Assembly (NCBI GenBank): GCA_040437565.1
Contig: JBDOQK010000047.1
Location: 215,154-279,153, forward strand
Length of the DNA stretch: 64,000 bases
DNA from: Albugo candida
Taxonomy: Eukaryota > Oomycota > Peronosporomycetes > Albuginales
Direction: 5' to 3'
The notes below the pieces were generated by a model, which was not told the origin of the DNA, did no database searches, and worked only from the letters and a program-made list of their open reading frames with translations. The translations under genes were made by a program, and so were the position numbers. Shown here piece by piece: positions 55,984 to 64,000 of the stretch (position 1 is its first letter; every line of letters begins with the position of its first letter).

Positions 55984-56553
55984 AGAGAATGACCAGGCTG
56001 GCACCAGGGAAATAATTACAATATACTAACACAAATTATGCGCACAACATCACTATATACTTAGCAGCGTCAATGTTCATGAAGTTATTGCAATCCACTG
56101 ATTCAGTCTCAGGCGAGATGTCAGATTTATGCGTCGAATCCGTTTACGTCAGAGTAAGGAGCTGAAGCTGAATAGCAAAGCATATTAGGCCAAATGTATG
56201 TTGGGCAGATGCAGTTTTTTCTTTTTCATAGAAATTGATTGATTCTGTGCTCACTTTCTATTGCACAAGGGTACCGGGGCATTACTAGTTATCAGCCATT
56301 CTATAATTTTCGATTATGCTGATTATAAGAATATAAACTACAGCACAAAGATCTAATGCCGAATAGTTCTTGCTACACTTGCGACCAGAATCGCTTGCGC
56401 TATGAGCGCGATGAATCCCTGTACATGACGAAAAAGCGTCTGCGGTGATAGACGCCGGTTTAGCTCCAAAAGTACAACCAGCCTAGTGTTGTGTGAATTA
56501 GTAAATTCAGCCTAATTCAGCGTGTCACGCGATCTTGCAGATTAAAGGACGTC
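55984..56553. other. intergenic, nothing recognised
   Basis: 570 bases between the kelch gene and gamma-glutamyl hydrolase, both on +. No gene or repeat recognised. Confidence 0.35.
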
Positions 56554-57495
56554 ATGCTTTTTGCATTCTTTCTCGCCAGCTTGGCCCTCGCTGTAGACGC
56601 AGGGGACCGTCCTATCATAGGAGTCTTTGCCCATCCTGCTACCTCTAATGGAGATTATCTTGCAGCTTCTTATGTAAAATGGGTGGAATCTGCTGGTGGA
56701 CGCGTCGTTCCGATTCCTTATAACGCTCCGATCGAGTACCTTAGCTCAATTGTTCCACAATTTAACGGGATTTTGTTTCCAGGTGGTGCAGCTGAACTCA
56801 ATGACCAAGCCACTTTTATTGTACGATTCGCAATCGCTCTGAACGACAAAGGAACTCATTTTCCAATTTGGGGAACTTGTCTCGGGTTGGAGTGGCTACT
56901 TCAAATCACTGCCGATGATATAGAAATACTGGATCACGGATTCGACGCTGGCAACATATCGTTGCCCCTCAATTTCACAGATGAAGCACGATCCAGCCGG
57001 ATTTTTGGTAGCATGAGCGCTGATGTGTACAACTGGCTCGCGACAAAGCCACTCACAATGAATAGTCATGAAAATGGGATCACAACCAAGCATTTTGCAC
57101 AATCAAGGAAGGTTTCTTCATTTTACAAAGCTTTGGCCACAAATGTTGATCGGAATGGAGTCGAGTTTATTTCAGCTTTCGAAGCGTATAATTATCCCAT
57201 TTATGGTGTCCAATTTCATCCTGAAAAAAGTATGTTCGAGTTCGGCGAGAAGGACAGTGGAACTCCGCATGAAGTGATTAATCATTCTTTTGAGGCTATC
57301 TCCGCCTCACAGTACTTTGCCAATTTCTTTGTCAATGAAGCGAGAAAGAATGATCAGAAGTTCCATGATCCACACGAGGAGCGAGCCGCGCTTATTTACA
57401 ACTACCGAACGTACACGGTCAAATCGCCGAAATTTGTGGAGACGTATCTTTTCAAACATGATTATCCAACAAGCTTTTGGAAAGTGTTTGTTTGA
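56554..57495 (+). CDS. GGH: gamma-glutamyl hydrolase (folate polyglutamate hydrolase), secreted or vacuolar
   Basis: Removes glutamates from folate polyglutamates. Class I glutamine amidotransferase-like fold. Single exon, 313 aa. A signal peptide MLFAFFLASLALAVDAG is followed by RPIIGVFAHPA. Nucleophile: FPIWGTCLGLEWL (Cys near residue 110). Catalytic His: YPIYGVQFHPEKS. Other family blocks: FNGILFPGGAAEL, NSHENGITTKHF and ASQYFANFFVNEAR. One or two N-glycosylation sequons (NIS, NFT) fit a secretory route. Length is normal for the family. Start ATG 56554 is the natural one because it opens the signal peptide. Confidence 0.96.
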   Translation: MLFAFFLASLALAVDAGDRPIIGVFAHPATSNGDYLAASYVKWVESAGGRVVPIPYNAPIEYLSSIVPQFNGILFPGGAAELNDQATFIVRFAIALNDKGTHFPIWGTCLGLEWLLQITADDIEILDHGFDAGNISLPLNFTDEARSSRIFGSMSADVYNWLATKPLTMNSHENGITTKHFAQSRKVSSFYKALATNVDRNGVEFISAFEAYNYPIYGVQFHPEKSMFEFGEKDSGTPHEVINHSFEAISASQYFANFFVNEARKNDQKFHDPHEERAALIYNYRTYTVKSPKFVETYLFKHDYPTSFWKVFV

Positions 57496-57799
57496 AAAAG
57501 CTGGCTGGAGATTGCAAAAAGTATTGCCTAAACGTAGTGGTTGATTCTAATCTTTGTATCAATCGATGTTGTTTGAGTCCTTTTACTTCCTCTCCTCCTG
57601 AATTCTTTCTGCAGACGCTCGTACCTGATGAATTCTCGCTACAAGAGTAATGATTGCTATTATAAATATTCCGATCATGCGCTGCTGTGGGGGAGTGAAT
57701 ATATTGAAACAAGAACATGTAAATATTTCTAAGCGACAGCTTGAGTAAACGAGCAAGAACTCAGCAGGTCGTTTTCGGGTAATTTTACGACAATCATAT
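57496..57799. other. 3' flank of GGH, nothing recognised
   Basis: About 300 bases; only short frames on the minus strand that may belong to the unassigned gene to the right. Confidence 0.3.
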
Positions 57800-58757
57800 T
57801 CTAGATTATGATGCTCCCCTCGAAGCAAAGGTAAGATAAACAGGCCCACCTGCGTTATCGTAATCTCCGCATACAGCAATTGCACTCTCCAATTCTTGAT
57901 GAACTAATATAAATTCTCTACTAGTACTGGTGCATCCTAGTTCCCAGCTAATATCATCGGTTTTAAGTGGTAGTTTACACTTGTGTAAATCCAGCCAGAA
58001 TGTCGGAATCGGGTTCGAAGCAATAATTGAGCAGGAGGCAGTCAATCAGGGTTCCTGTACGGACGTGTGATACTTGGTCTCTTGTCGTCAGTATATGACA
58101 TTATGGCCTTACGCGGACAGCAGTATCATCAAAAAGTGGTCAAATTCTGCTGAGTCAACGTACACAAAGAAAGCAATGCTTTACTGATTGATAGCGTTAG
58201 ATATTGTGGGAATCAACCATCAAATTTCGAATGCCGTCTTTCGGCTGTCGGCTACAATCATCAGTACCTGGTTTTAATGGTCTGCACGGTGCTAATATAT
58301 ATAATAAGTCCAGTTGTGACACGAGTAACATGGGAAATGGTCATCGTTTCAATTGCACTCGCAGCATGCTTTGCAGAGCCAAATCAGATAGCAAGCATAT
58401 GTACTATTTCTGACATGCTTCATAGAAAAAAAGTATCAATACTCTCAATATCTCACCGAAGATCACCACAATCGTATTTGAGCCTGACTCGTGCAAAGAA
58501 GTAGTCAAAAAAAGGAAACCGGTTTGATTGCTCAGGATATATCGAAAATACTCGTAAAATTGAATATCGTAGCTCTGGATTGCCTGATGATGCTCGAGAA
58601 AGCCTGATGTAAAGCATTTTGAATAGAAGAGTTTCAGTATCGGCTTGTATGACATGAACAAAATGCCCAAACAGACTAGATTAACGATCAGTACTCACAA
58701 TAAGCGGGGTGGGATTAAGTCATCCATTATTTGTTCCGATAATCTGCACCCATGCAT
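57800..58757 (-). CDS. unassigned multi-exon gene, model unresolved
   Basis: The minus strand has several coding-like blocks separated by plausible short introns: MHGCRLSEQIMDDLIPPRL (ATG 58757, then a GTGAGT donor), LYIRLSRASSGNPELRYSIL, FARVRLKYDCGDLR (then GTGAGA), HAASAIETMTISHVTRVTTG, and finally KLPLKTDDISWELGCTSTSR with EFILVHQELESAIAVCGDYD and NAGGPVYLTF. The last block has a faint likeness to the second PCNA-like domain of Rad9 (FxLKELxxxLxFAE...GRPxxF), but the N-terminal blocks do not fit and I would not name it. Exon boundaries do not all agree in phase, so decay is possible. It would be divergent from the small gene starting at 58841. Confidence 0.3.
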
Positions 58758-58840
58758 CTGACTAGGATATAATCAGACTGTAACTCCGGAAATGTTCTTG
58801 AAGCTGTTTAAGGAACAGCTTAATAGTATACAGTGTCAAC

Positions 58841-59176
58841 ATGGCCGACGTGAACCCACCAACTGACTTTATCGATATCAATCAGAGCCGCACCAACGAA
58901 TCTCTAATTGATGTATACAAGGACGAGTCGATATTATATGGCAGTCGCTTTGTATCAAGTAAGTTAAAATTCGAAAATGTATCGCAGTTGAGGCAACGAA
59001 TCAGCTAAATGGTTTGCAGCTTTAGCAAAGCTTCGAGCATCACCTGAATGGTTAGATGATGATGTGATTTACGGAGCTTGTTCGATGATGATGTGATTTA
59101 CGGAGCTTGTTCCCTACGGTCTTGCCTCGATATAGTTGCCAGCTCCTCCAATGAAGCTGCATCCGGAGCGGAATAA
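58841..59176 (+). CDS. small hypothetical protein, frame broken by a 29 bp tandem duplication
   Basis: ATG 58841 opens MADVNPPTDFIDINQSRTNE, exon 1 ends at 58958 with a GTAAGT donor, and exon 2 starts at 59020 in phase with LAKLRASPEWLDDDVIYGAC. An exact 29 bp direct repeat (59055-59083 and 59084-59112) then causes an early stop. With one unit the frame would continue LRSCLDIVASSSNEAASGAE to TAA at 59176, a protein of about 81 aa. No known domain. The tandem unit may be a real mutation or an assembly artefact. Confidence 0.5.
59055..59112. repeat. exact 29 bp tandem duplication
   Basis: Two adjacent identical units starting GATGATGATGTGATTTACGG. 29 is not a multiple of three and the copy shifts the frame of the surrounding small gene. 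Confidence 0.95.
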
Positions 59177-59394
59177 GTGCTAGTTCAGTTGGTGCAAATG
59201 CGACTAGTGGAATACTTGCAACAGTTTTGTAAATTTTTCGCAGTCGCGTTCTTGTTTCCATCCAACTTTTGAAGTAAAAAGCATATGAATATTGAATTTT
59301 AGCATTATCGCTGTCAATTCAGCCAAAGGTAGAACACTCAAGCACAACGATACCACAAGGGAATAATTGTCCGTTCATGGTCTCAGTAACCTAA

Positions 59395-59894
59395 GTTTTA
59401 CGTATCATTGAAATCGAACGGAGCATTACCACTATATAAGGATCCTATTTCGTTGGCCTCTACGACTGTCCGGGATGATGCTGTCTTCAAAAGGCTCGAG
59501 AAAGCAAAGTCCTCGTCCATGTCATCATTATCGTCATGAATATCTAAAGATCTCGTTGCACTCTTCAAAGAACGCCTCACACAGAAGCGAAGCCTATAAA
59601 CAGGGCAGGAAAAAGTACGGAATTCCAATTTTGATGTGTGTCGGACTGTTGATGATCGGTTGGATAGTTGCAATCGTCAGAAGACCAGGTGTGAGACTGC
59701 TTATGGGTACAGCCAAAGAGATTTTCAAGCCTGATATTGAGGCCATCAAATCTCGCATCTCGAGCGCGTTCTCTAGGGTCTCTAATTACATTTGCATGTC
59801 GGAAGAGCTTCCCCGCATAAATCATTTCGACCAAGACATTCAGGAGATTATCAGGCAGAAGATCTCAGCTTTTACAATAGCATGCGCGCAATAG
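59395..59894 (+). CDS. hypothetical single-pass membrane protein
   Basis: Two coding-like blocks in different frames: NGALPLYKDPISLASTTVRD with DAVFKRLEKAKSSSMSSLSS up to about 59540, then SEAYKQGRKKYGIPILMCVG with LLMIGWIVAIVRRPGVRLLM, EIFKPDIEAIKSRISSAFSR and FDQDIQEIIRQKISAFTIA, stop at 59894. The second block has a clear membrane helix flanked by basic residues and an amphipathic C-terminal region. A join between the two (intron near 59540-59570) is likely but not solved. Family unknown. The reverse strand also has an open frame here. Confidence 0.35.
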
Positions 59895-60008
59895 TTTTAA
59901 GGAAAATCCGGTTTAGAATGAATGAATATGGTTCCAGTTTGATCAAAAGATGTACTTTAATTCAAAAAACATGCAAATACGAAAAAGAGGGCAGAAAATG
60001 CGTTTTAT

Positions 60009-60695
60009 CTAAACCAAGAGAGATGCCATGATTGCGGAAGAGATAGCAACGACTGCCACAGAAGTCATCACGGATTGAGCGGAACTGATTTTGTCTGCAG
60101 AATCCGCAGTGGTATCGGCTGAGCCCGAAGATCCTCCAGCTGTGTCGCTAAGTGTTGTAGATGTCGGTGTATTTGTGTCTTCAACTGAGGTATCGGAAGT
60201 TGATTCACCCGAGGTCGGCTTAGGATCATTCTGCTGTTCAGTGAGTGAGACTCCGGAGGGTGAACCGCCAGTTGTCTTCTTCTCCTCTTTCAGTAAATTG
60301 GAGCCAGGTGCGTCTCTGAGACTAGTTGGGGTGGAAGCGGTGAGTGGCTGGTCCGCAGGGGCAGGTGGCATAGGAGCGGGTGCTTCATCGTTGGCATTGT
60401 CATTTTCGGTACTTGGTGGCTGCACTGGTGCTTGTGCACCTAGCTGAACTGGCTGCATGTTCGGGTTCGTGGTGCTTGGGTTCGTGGTGCTCGGGTTCGT
60501 GGTGCTCGGGTTCGTGGTAGTTGTTCGCGTATTGCTGGAGGTGGTGGTGGATTGAGGTCCGGTGGCAGGGGCTCCGGTGGGTGCATTTCCGGCATTGTTT
60601 GTTGCTCCAGTTTGAGTTGTCATTGGTGGTGGTGGCGTTTGGGCATTAGCCTGAGCAAGAGCAATGGCAGCGATGAGGTATCCGAAAGTTTTCAT
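60009..60695 (-). CDS. secreted mucin-like Thr/Ser/Pro-rich protein, probably GPI-anchored
   Basis: 228 aa, single exon. Signal peptide MKTFGYLIAAIALAQANA, then a low-complexity Thr, Ser, Pro, Ala, Asn, Gln chain, heavily O-glycosylatable, containing a tandem TTNPS repeat. The C-terminus SADKISSAQSVMTSVAVVAI to SSAIMASLLV is a short spacer plus hydrophobic tail without following charged residues, the pattern of a GPI-anchor signal. Such surface mucins are common in oomycetes, on cysts, germ tubes or haustoria (family knowledge), but no specific role can be read from sequence. Codon composition is skewed by the repeats. Confidence 0.8.
   Translation of the reverse strand: MKTFGYLIAAIALAQANAQTPPPPMTTQTGATNNAGNAPTGAPATGPQSTTTSSNTRTTTTNPSTTNPSTTNPSTTNPNMQPVQLGAQAPVQPPSTENDNANDEAPAPMPPAPADQPLTASTPTSLRDAPGSNLLKEEKKTTGGSPSGVSLTEQQNDPKPTSGESTSDTSVEDTNTPTSTTLSDTAGGSSGSADTTADSADKISSAQSVMTSVAVVAISSAIMASLLV
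60463..60519. repeat. 15 bp minisatellite inside the mucin-like gene
   Basis: Three full and one partial unit of GGGTTCGTGGTGCTY, coding TTNPS on the minus strand. Units differ by one base. Confidence 0.95.
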
Positions 60696-62715
60696 TGTGA
60701 TTGTCTATATGGAATTTGCTTTGTACAATTGGTGTGTTGGTCAGGAGGAAAATGTGATAGTGAGTTGAGATATGATATGAGATCTTATATGTTCTGGAAG
60801 AGAGAGTTATGCCATTACTCAGCGAACACATGCCACGCCCTATCCAAGACACTATGCATTTTGTGTGTAACATGAGTCTATAAATACATACAAAGCCGAT
60901 ATTTTGGTATGGGCACCCAATTACCTACATCGTTTCTCACGCTTCCTGAAATAACTATGATCCAATGAATGGTATAAGCGATTTTCACGCTGAGTTAATT
61001 GTTAATCGATTTGTTTTATGTCGGAAGTATGGGAAAGATTCAACAAACGTTTAACTGAACAAGTCGTGTTCTTATGCTTATCTCATTCAAAGATAGAATA
61101 CAGTTTCCGTTTATCGTAGCACAACTAAAGGAACAACGATTTCAATTTTCACAGTGAATTATATTTCAGTCCAGTATTGTTTCACCCAGAAACTGGATAC
61201 TTAGTGGAGTGGAGATCACATGATGCATTATGCCCGATTTTGGGCCATATCGATCACTTGATCGCCACATCGGCATGTTACTATGATGCATTGGAAAACA
61301 GCCTCCCCTGGCAGAAGCAGACATGTGCTTAGTGCCAACAAAGTTAGTGGGATCTTACCGACAAGGAATTAACACAGCATTTTGTATGCTCCTATATGGT
61401 TTTATATCGACCCTTAGCTTCGTTTTGAAAAGAAGCAACGATCGAAAAGCGTCTCTGCTTATAGTCTTTGTCTGGGAATGACAACCGTGGTTGCGTTTCG
61501 CTCAAGGCGGTCTCTATGTGACTTGTTTGCTGAAAGAGCGATATGGTTCGGGTCTGCTCTCGAATACACTTTGCGTGTTAGTACATGCGAAGTCAGAAAG
61601 GCGTCAGTTCAGCCTCAATCGAAGTTTTTGCGCCGGGTGCACCTCGAAGAAACGAAAATTTTCGATTAGCTCAACCGGATGGAATGTTGTAATGTCCCGA
61701 AAGGGAACACGCGTATCCATTGCAGTTTGGCATCCTACTCTAAGAGAAGGAGTTTTCTTTCCGATTATACCCGGAATCAGCTGCGCCGAGTTGGAAAGGC
61801 TGTACCACCGGATGAACCGATCCGATGTTTCTTCGCGTATCAGAACGTGATCGAGGCGGAGCTTAGATTTAGGTAAAGAATTCCAACAAGCTTTTTAACC
61901 GTCCTTGTAGAAGGTTGCTACTAATTTATTTGGATAAACATGGTCAACCATCCCTCTGCACCATACCAAATCAAGCACAATTTGGGATTTGCAACAAGCG
62001 CATTCAGAAACCATCTTGTGCACTCAAAAGCGCTGTGTGAATTAAGAGAATTATCACCATTTGACTTTAATTAGTAGGTCAAGTCCAATTTGAGAAGAGC
62101 TGTTTCTTTCTTGGACAATTCTTTTCAGTCAAACGCGATGGTAGCATATCGCGTGCACACTGATTCCTTCACGTTGTGCGCGAATAACTTCTCGTCTGGT
62201 GCTATGGGATCTTCGGTTTACATTAGTCCAGTTGCGATTGCCTGTCTACTCCGTTGTACTTGTTTCTTTCCGCTGATATCGATGTGGATTTTCTTGATGA
62301 ACCGTGCATGTACTTCTATCTCTTCATTGTGGTTGGGGCACTAGTGAAGCCATTTACGTCTAGTTTTAGTAATTGAGCTGGGGCGGACCCCTATTATGAA
62401 ATAGCCTTGGCATTTAGAGAAGCAAGGTAGTCTAATCATAGTGATATCGACATTATTATTATCATCATAAGCGTTTTCGCGGCGGCAAGTCCGTATTAGC
62501 GGACTCTAGTTTTAGTGTTTTAGTCAGGACTTCCGGAAGAACAAATCTGTTTGTGATAAATTCTGAAAAAGTATTGTATTCCTTCAATTTGATAGGAAAA
62601 TGCTGATTAACAAGAGACACAAAGAAAGCTAGAAGTTTTATTCAATCAATGTAAGCAGCCCCTTTTCAGTTAGCTATCTCATTCATTGCACCTGGTCGTG
62701 GTCCTTCTGCTCGGG
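60696..62715. other. 2 kb intergenic region, nothing firmly recognised
   Basis: Contains overlapping + frames around 61480-61876 without start codons in the better frame and without a recognised domain. The left end should hold the promoter of the mucin-like gene. A degenerate gene cannot be excluded. Confidence 0.3.
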
Positions 62716-64000
62716 TCACCATCGGAAGTTTAGACGCACATATTCTTTCACCGTTACCTCCAGATAGTTTCCGCCATCCATAAAGGTGCCAGTTAAGTTC
62801 TCTGAAGGGTACTGCTCGTAGAGAACCAACGCGGTAGGGAAATTGATTTCCTTGAACCCCCCCACAACCACAATCCTTCGGACCTCTTGTTCTCTCCATC
62901 CAAATGTAGTTCTTTTCTGTGGATACAAACAATACATTGTGTATTAAAGCATAACATGCCAAGCATTCTGGAGTAGGAGTCTCAACCAGCACAACAGGGG
63001 CAAGTTTTTCAGATTGACTTGATGGTCGTTCAGTTGAAGACAAATGGTGTGCAGGCCTTTTTTTTGCTTTCCAGGATAGTAATTTTTTCCATATCGATGG
63101 TTTTTTTGTTAGGGAGATTTCATGAGCGCACACATCATCCTGGAGATACACAAATTTATAGCAGAGAGGTTTACCCCTCGTGGTGATGCACGTTCCGAGA
63201 TTTTCCGCTTTCGTTGATTGGATGGTAAACAAGAAGGATATAGCGGAGGCATTCATCGGTGTGCTGAACTTGTCCCTGATGCATTTCCGGCATGGACGCG
63301 AATCCATATCCTTATGGTAAGCTAGCACACAATTGCTGTAATGACTGGAGGCACTAGCCGTATCTGGCGTATACAATGATCTCCGGTCTCGAAGCGCTGA
63401 ATCATCCAGCTTTGNNNNNNNNNNNNNNNNNNNNNNNNNNNNNNNNNNNNNNNNNNNNNNNNNNNNNNNNNNNNNNNNNNNNNNNNNNNNNNNNNNNNNN
63501 NNNNNNNNNNNNNNAGGCACTAGCCGTATCTGGCGTATACAATGATCTCCGGTCTCGAAGCGCTGAATCATCCAGCTTTGGCCCGTAATGTCCGTAACAC
63601 GTCTTCAGATCAACTTCCTCTACGTTTAATTTTTCATCCGTTTTGTCCGCAGTTGACATAAAACCATTGTTTGGGTACCGAACCAACAATATCGTGAAGT
63701 CGGAAACATCTCCACTCATTTTCATCCAGTACACGACGTTTTCGTTCGGGCTTTCCAGCAGATATTTAGGGAGCCAAAATTGCCAAGAATGGAAGTGATC
63801 ACTTTTGCCTTGTTGTTCCGGTTTGATAGTCACTTTGTAACATCGAAGTTCTCCCGGGTCCGATCTAATTGATAATGCACCGTGTTCTGTATCTGTCGTA
63901 ATCGTTGCAGAATATCGCGACACTTGTGCACCGTGAACAAGCTGACACGCATCATCTAAATGACGATTGTTGTACATGACTGAATTGCAAACACCGGTAG
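62716..64000 (-). CDS. unassigned protein gene running off the right end, with an apparent homopolymer frameshift
   Basis: The frame is still open at the last base (TGVCNSVMYNNRHLDD), so the 5' end lies outside. Blocks: LDDACQLVHGAQVSRYSATI, GELRCYKVTIKPEQQG, FHSWQFWLPKYLLESPNENV, FTILLVRYPNNGF, CYGHYGPKLDDSALRDRRSL, CRKCIRDKFSTPMNASAISF, CYKFVYLQDDVCAHEISL, then a basic linker KKPSIWKKLLSWKAKKR. Around 62860 a run of seven C (seven G in the mRNA) separates this frame from the best-looking ending, GFKEINFPTALVLYEQYPSE, then NLTGTFMDGGNYLEVTVKEY and VRLNFRW, stop at 62716. Six G would join them. Many cysteines and a sequon suggest a secreted or lumenal protein, family unknown. A 66 nt false duplication lies inside (gap 63415). 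Confidence 0.55.
63349..63580. repeat. false duplication around gap 63415-63514 (66 nt)
   Basis: 63349-63414 equals 63515-63580. 66 + 100 is not divisible by three, so the frame shifts across the gap unless collapsed. Confidence 0.95.

Noticed and set aside
61478-61876. Overlapping + frames up to 119 codons
   Set aside because: The longest starts with TTG, no domain or splice signals support it, and the frames contradict each other.
1-64000. CRISPR arrays, bacterial operons, viral or retroelement genes
   Set aside because: No regularly spaced direct repeats, no Shine-Dalgarno-led gene strings, and no reverse transcriptase, integrase, capsid or envelope-like sequence were seen.

Overview
The window is eukaryotic nuclear DNA. 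Genes carry short GT-AG introns (about 46-76 nt), intergenic spaces are often 50-250 bp, and there is no operon or phage structure. The gene content (FYVE/CCT-type PIP kinase, tandem-PDZ protein, FAM184-like coiled coil, a mucin-like GPI-type secreted protein, a decayed LPMO-like secreted protein) and the intron style suggest a small-genome oomycete, possibly Albugo-like. That assignment is inference from gene style, not a database result.

Layout. 0.6-10 kb: ER protein disulfide isomerase (+), a Vma22/CCDC115-like V-ATPase assembly factor (-), a tRNA-derived SINE, an unassigned multi-exon gene (-), a broken LPMO-like secreted-protein gene (+) and TTC27 (-). 10.9-12.2 kb: a decayed coiled-coil gene whose 3' end is also copied at 3.7 kb. 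13.6-24.6 kb: the checkpoint kinase ATR (+), one 8.8 kb exon once false duplications are removed, ending 67 bp from the stop of a nine-exon HMCES/SRAP gene (-). 26-29.4 kb: FAM184-like coiled coil (-), divergent from a leucine-rich-repeat protein (+). 32-50.3 kb: an almost unbroken run of + strand genes: phosphoacetylglucosamine mutase, a divergent MOB-like protein, a PDZ-FYVE-CCT-PIPK (Fab1/PIKfyve-type) kinase, a four-PDZ protein, a WD40 protein, a protein kinase, the complex I 51 kDa subunit and a small mitochondrial membrane protein. 51.4-52.2 kb: a decayed copy of the FAM184-HMCES junction. 53-57.5 kb: a kelch/coiled-coil protein and gamma-glutamyl hydrolase. 57.5-64 kb: poorly assigned small genes, a secreted Thr/Ser/Pro-rich protein (-) and a gene running off the right end (-).

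Assembly caveat. There are 15 internal N-runs of 100 bases. Thirteen are flanked by a direct repeat in which the end of the left contig is repeated at the start of the right contig (22-695 nt). They look like overlapping contig ends that were scaffolded instead of merged. Collapsing each overlap restores an intact reading frame in six genes (ATR, LRR, PDZ, WD40, kelch, and consistently the right-end gene), which is strong internal evidence. Protein lengths below are for the collapsed sequence. Only the gaps at 3887 and 9255 look like real missing sequence.

Most of the window is housekeeping. The points most worth a second look are the ATR/HMCES convergent pair and its distant decayed copy, the PDZ-like fusion on the PIKfyve-type kinase, the MOB-like protein lacking usual zinc ligands, and several disrupted or borderline genes.
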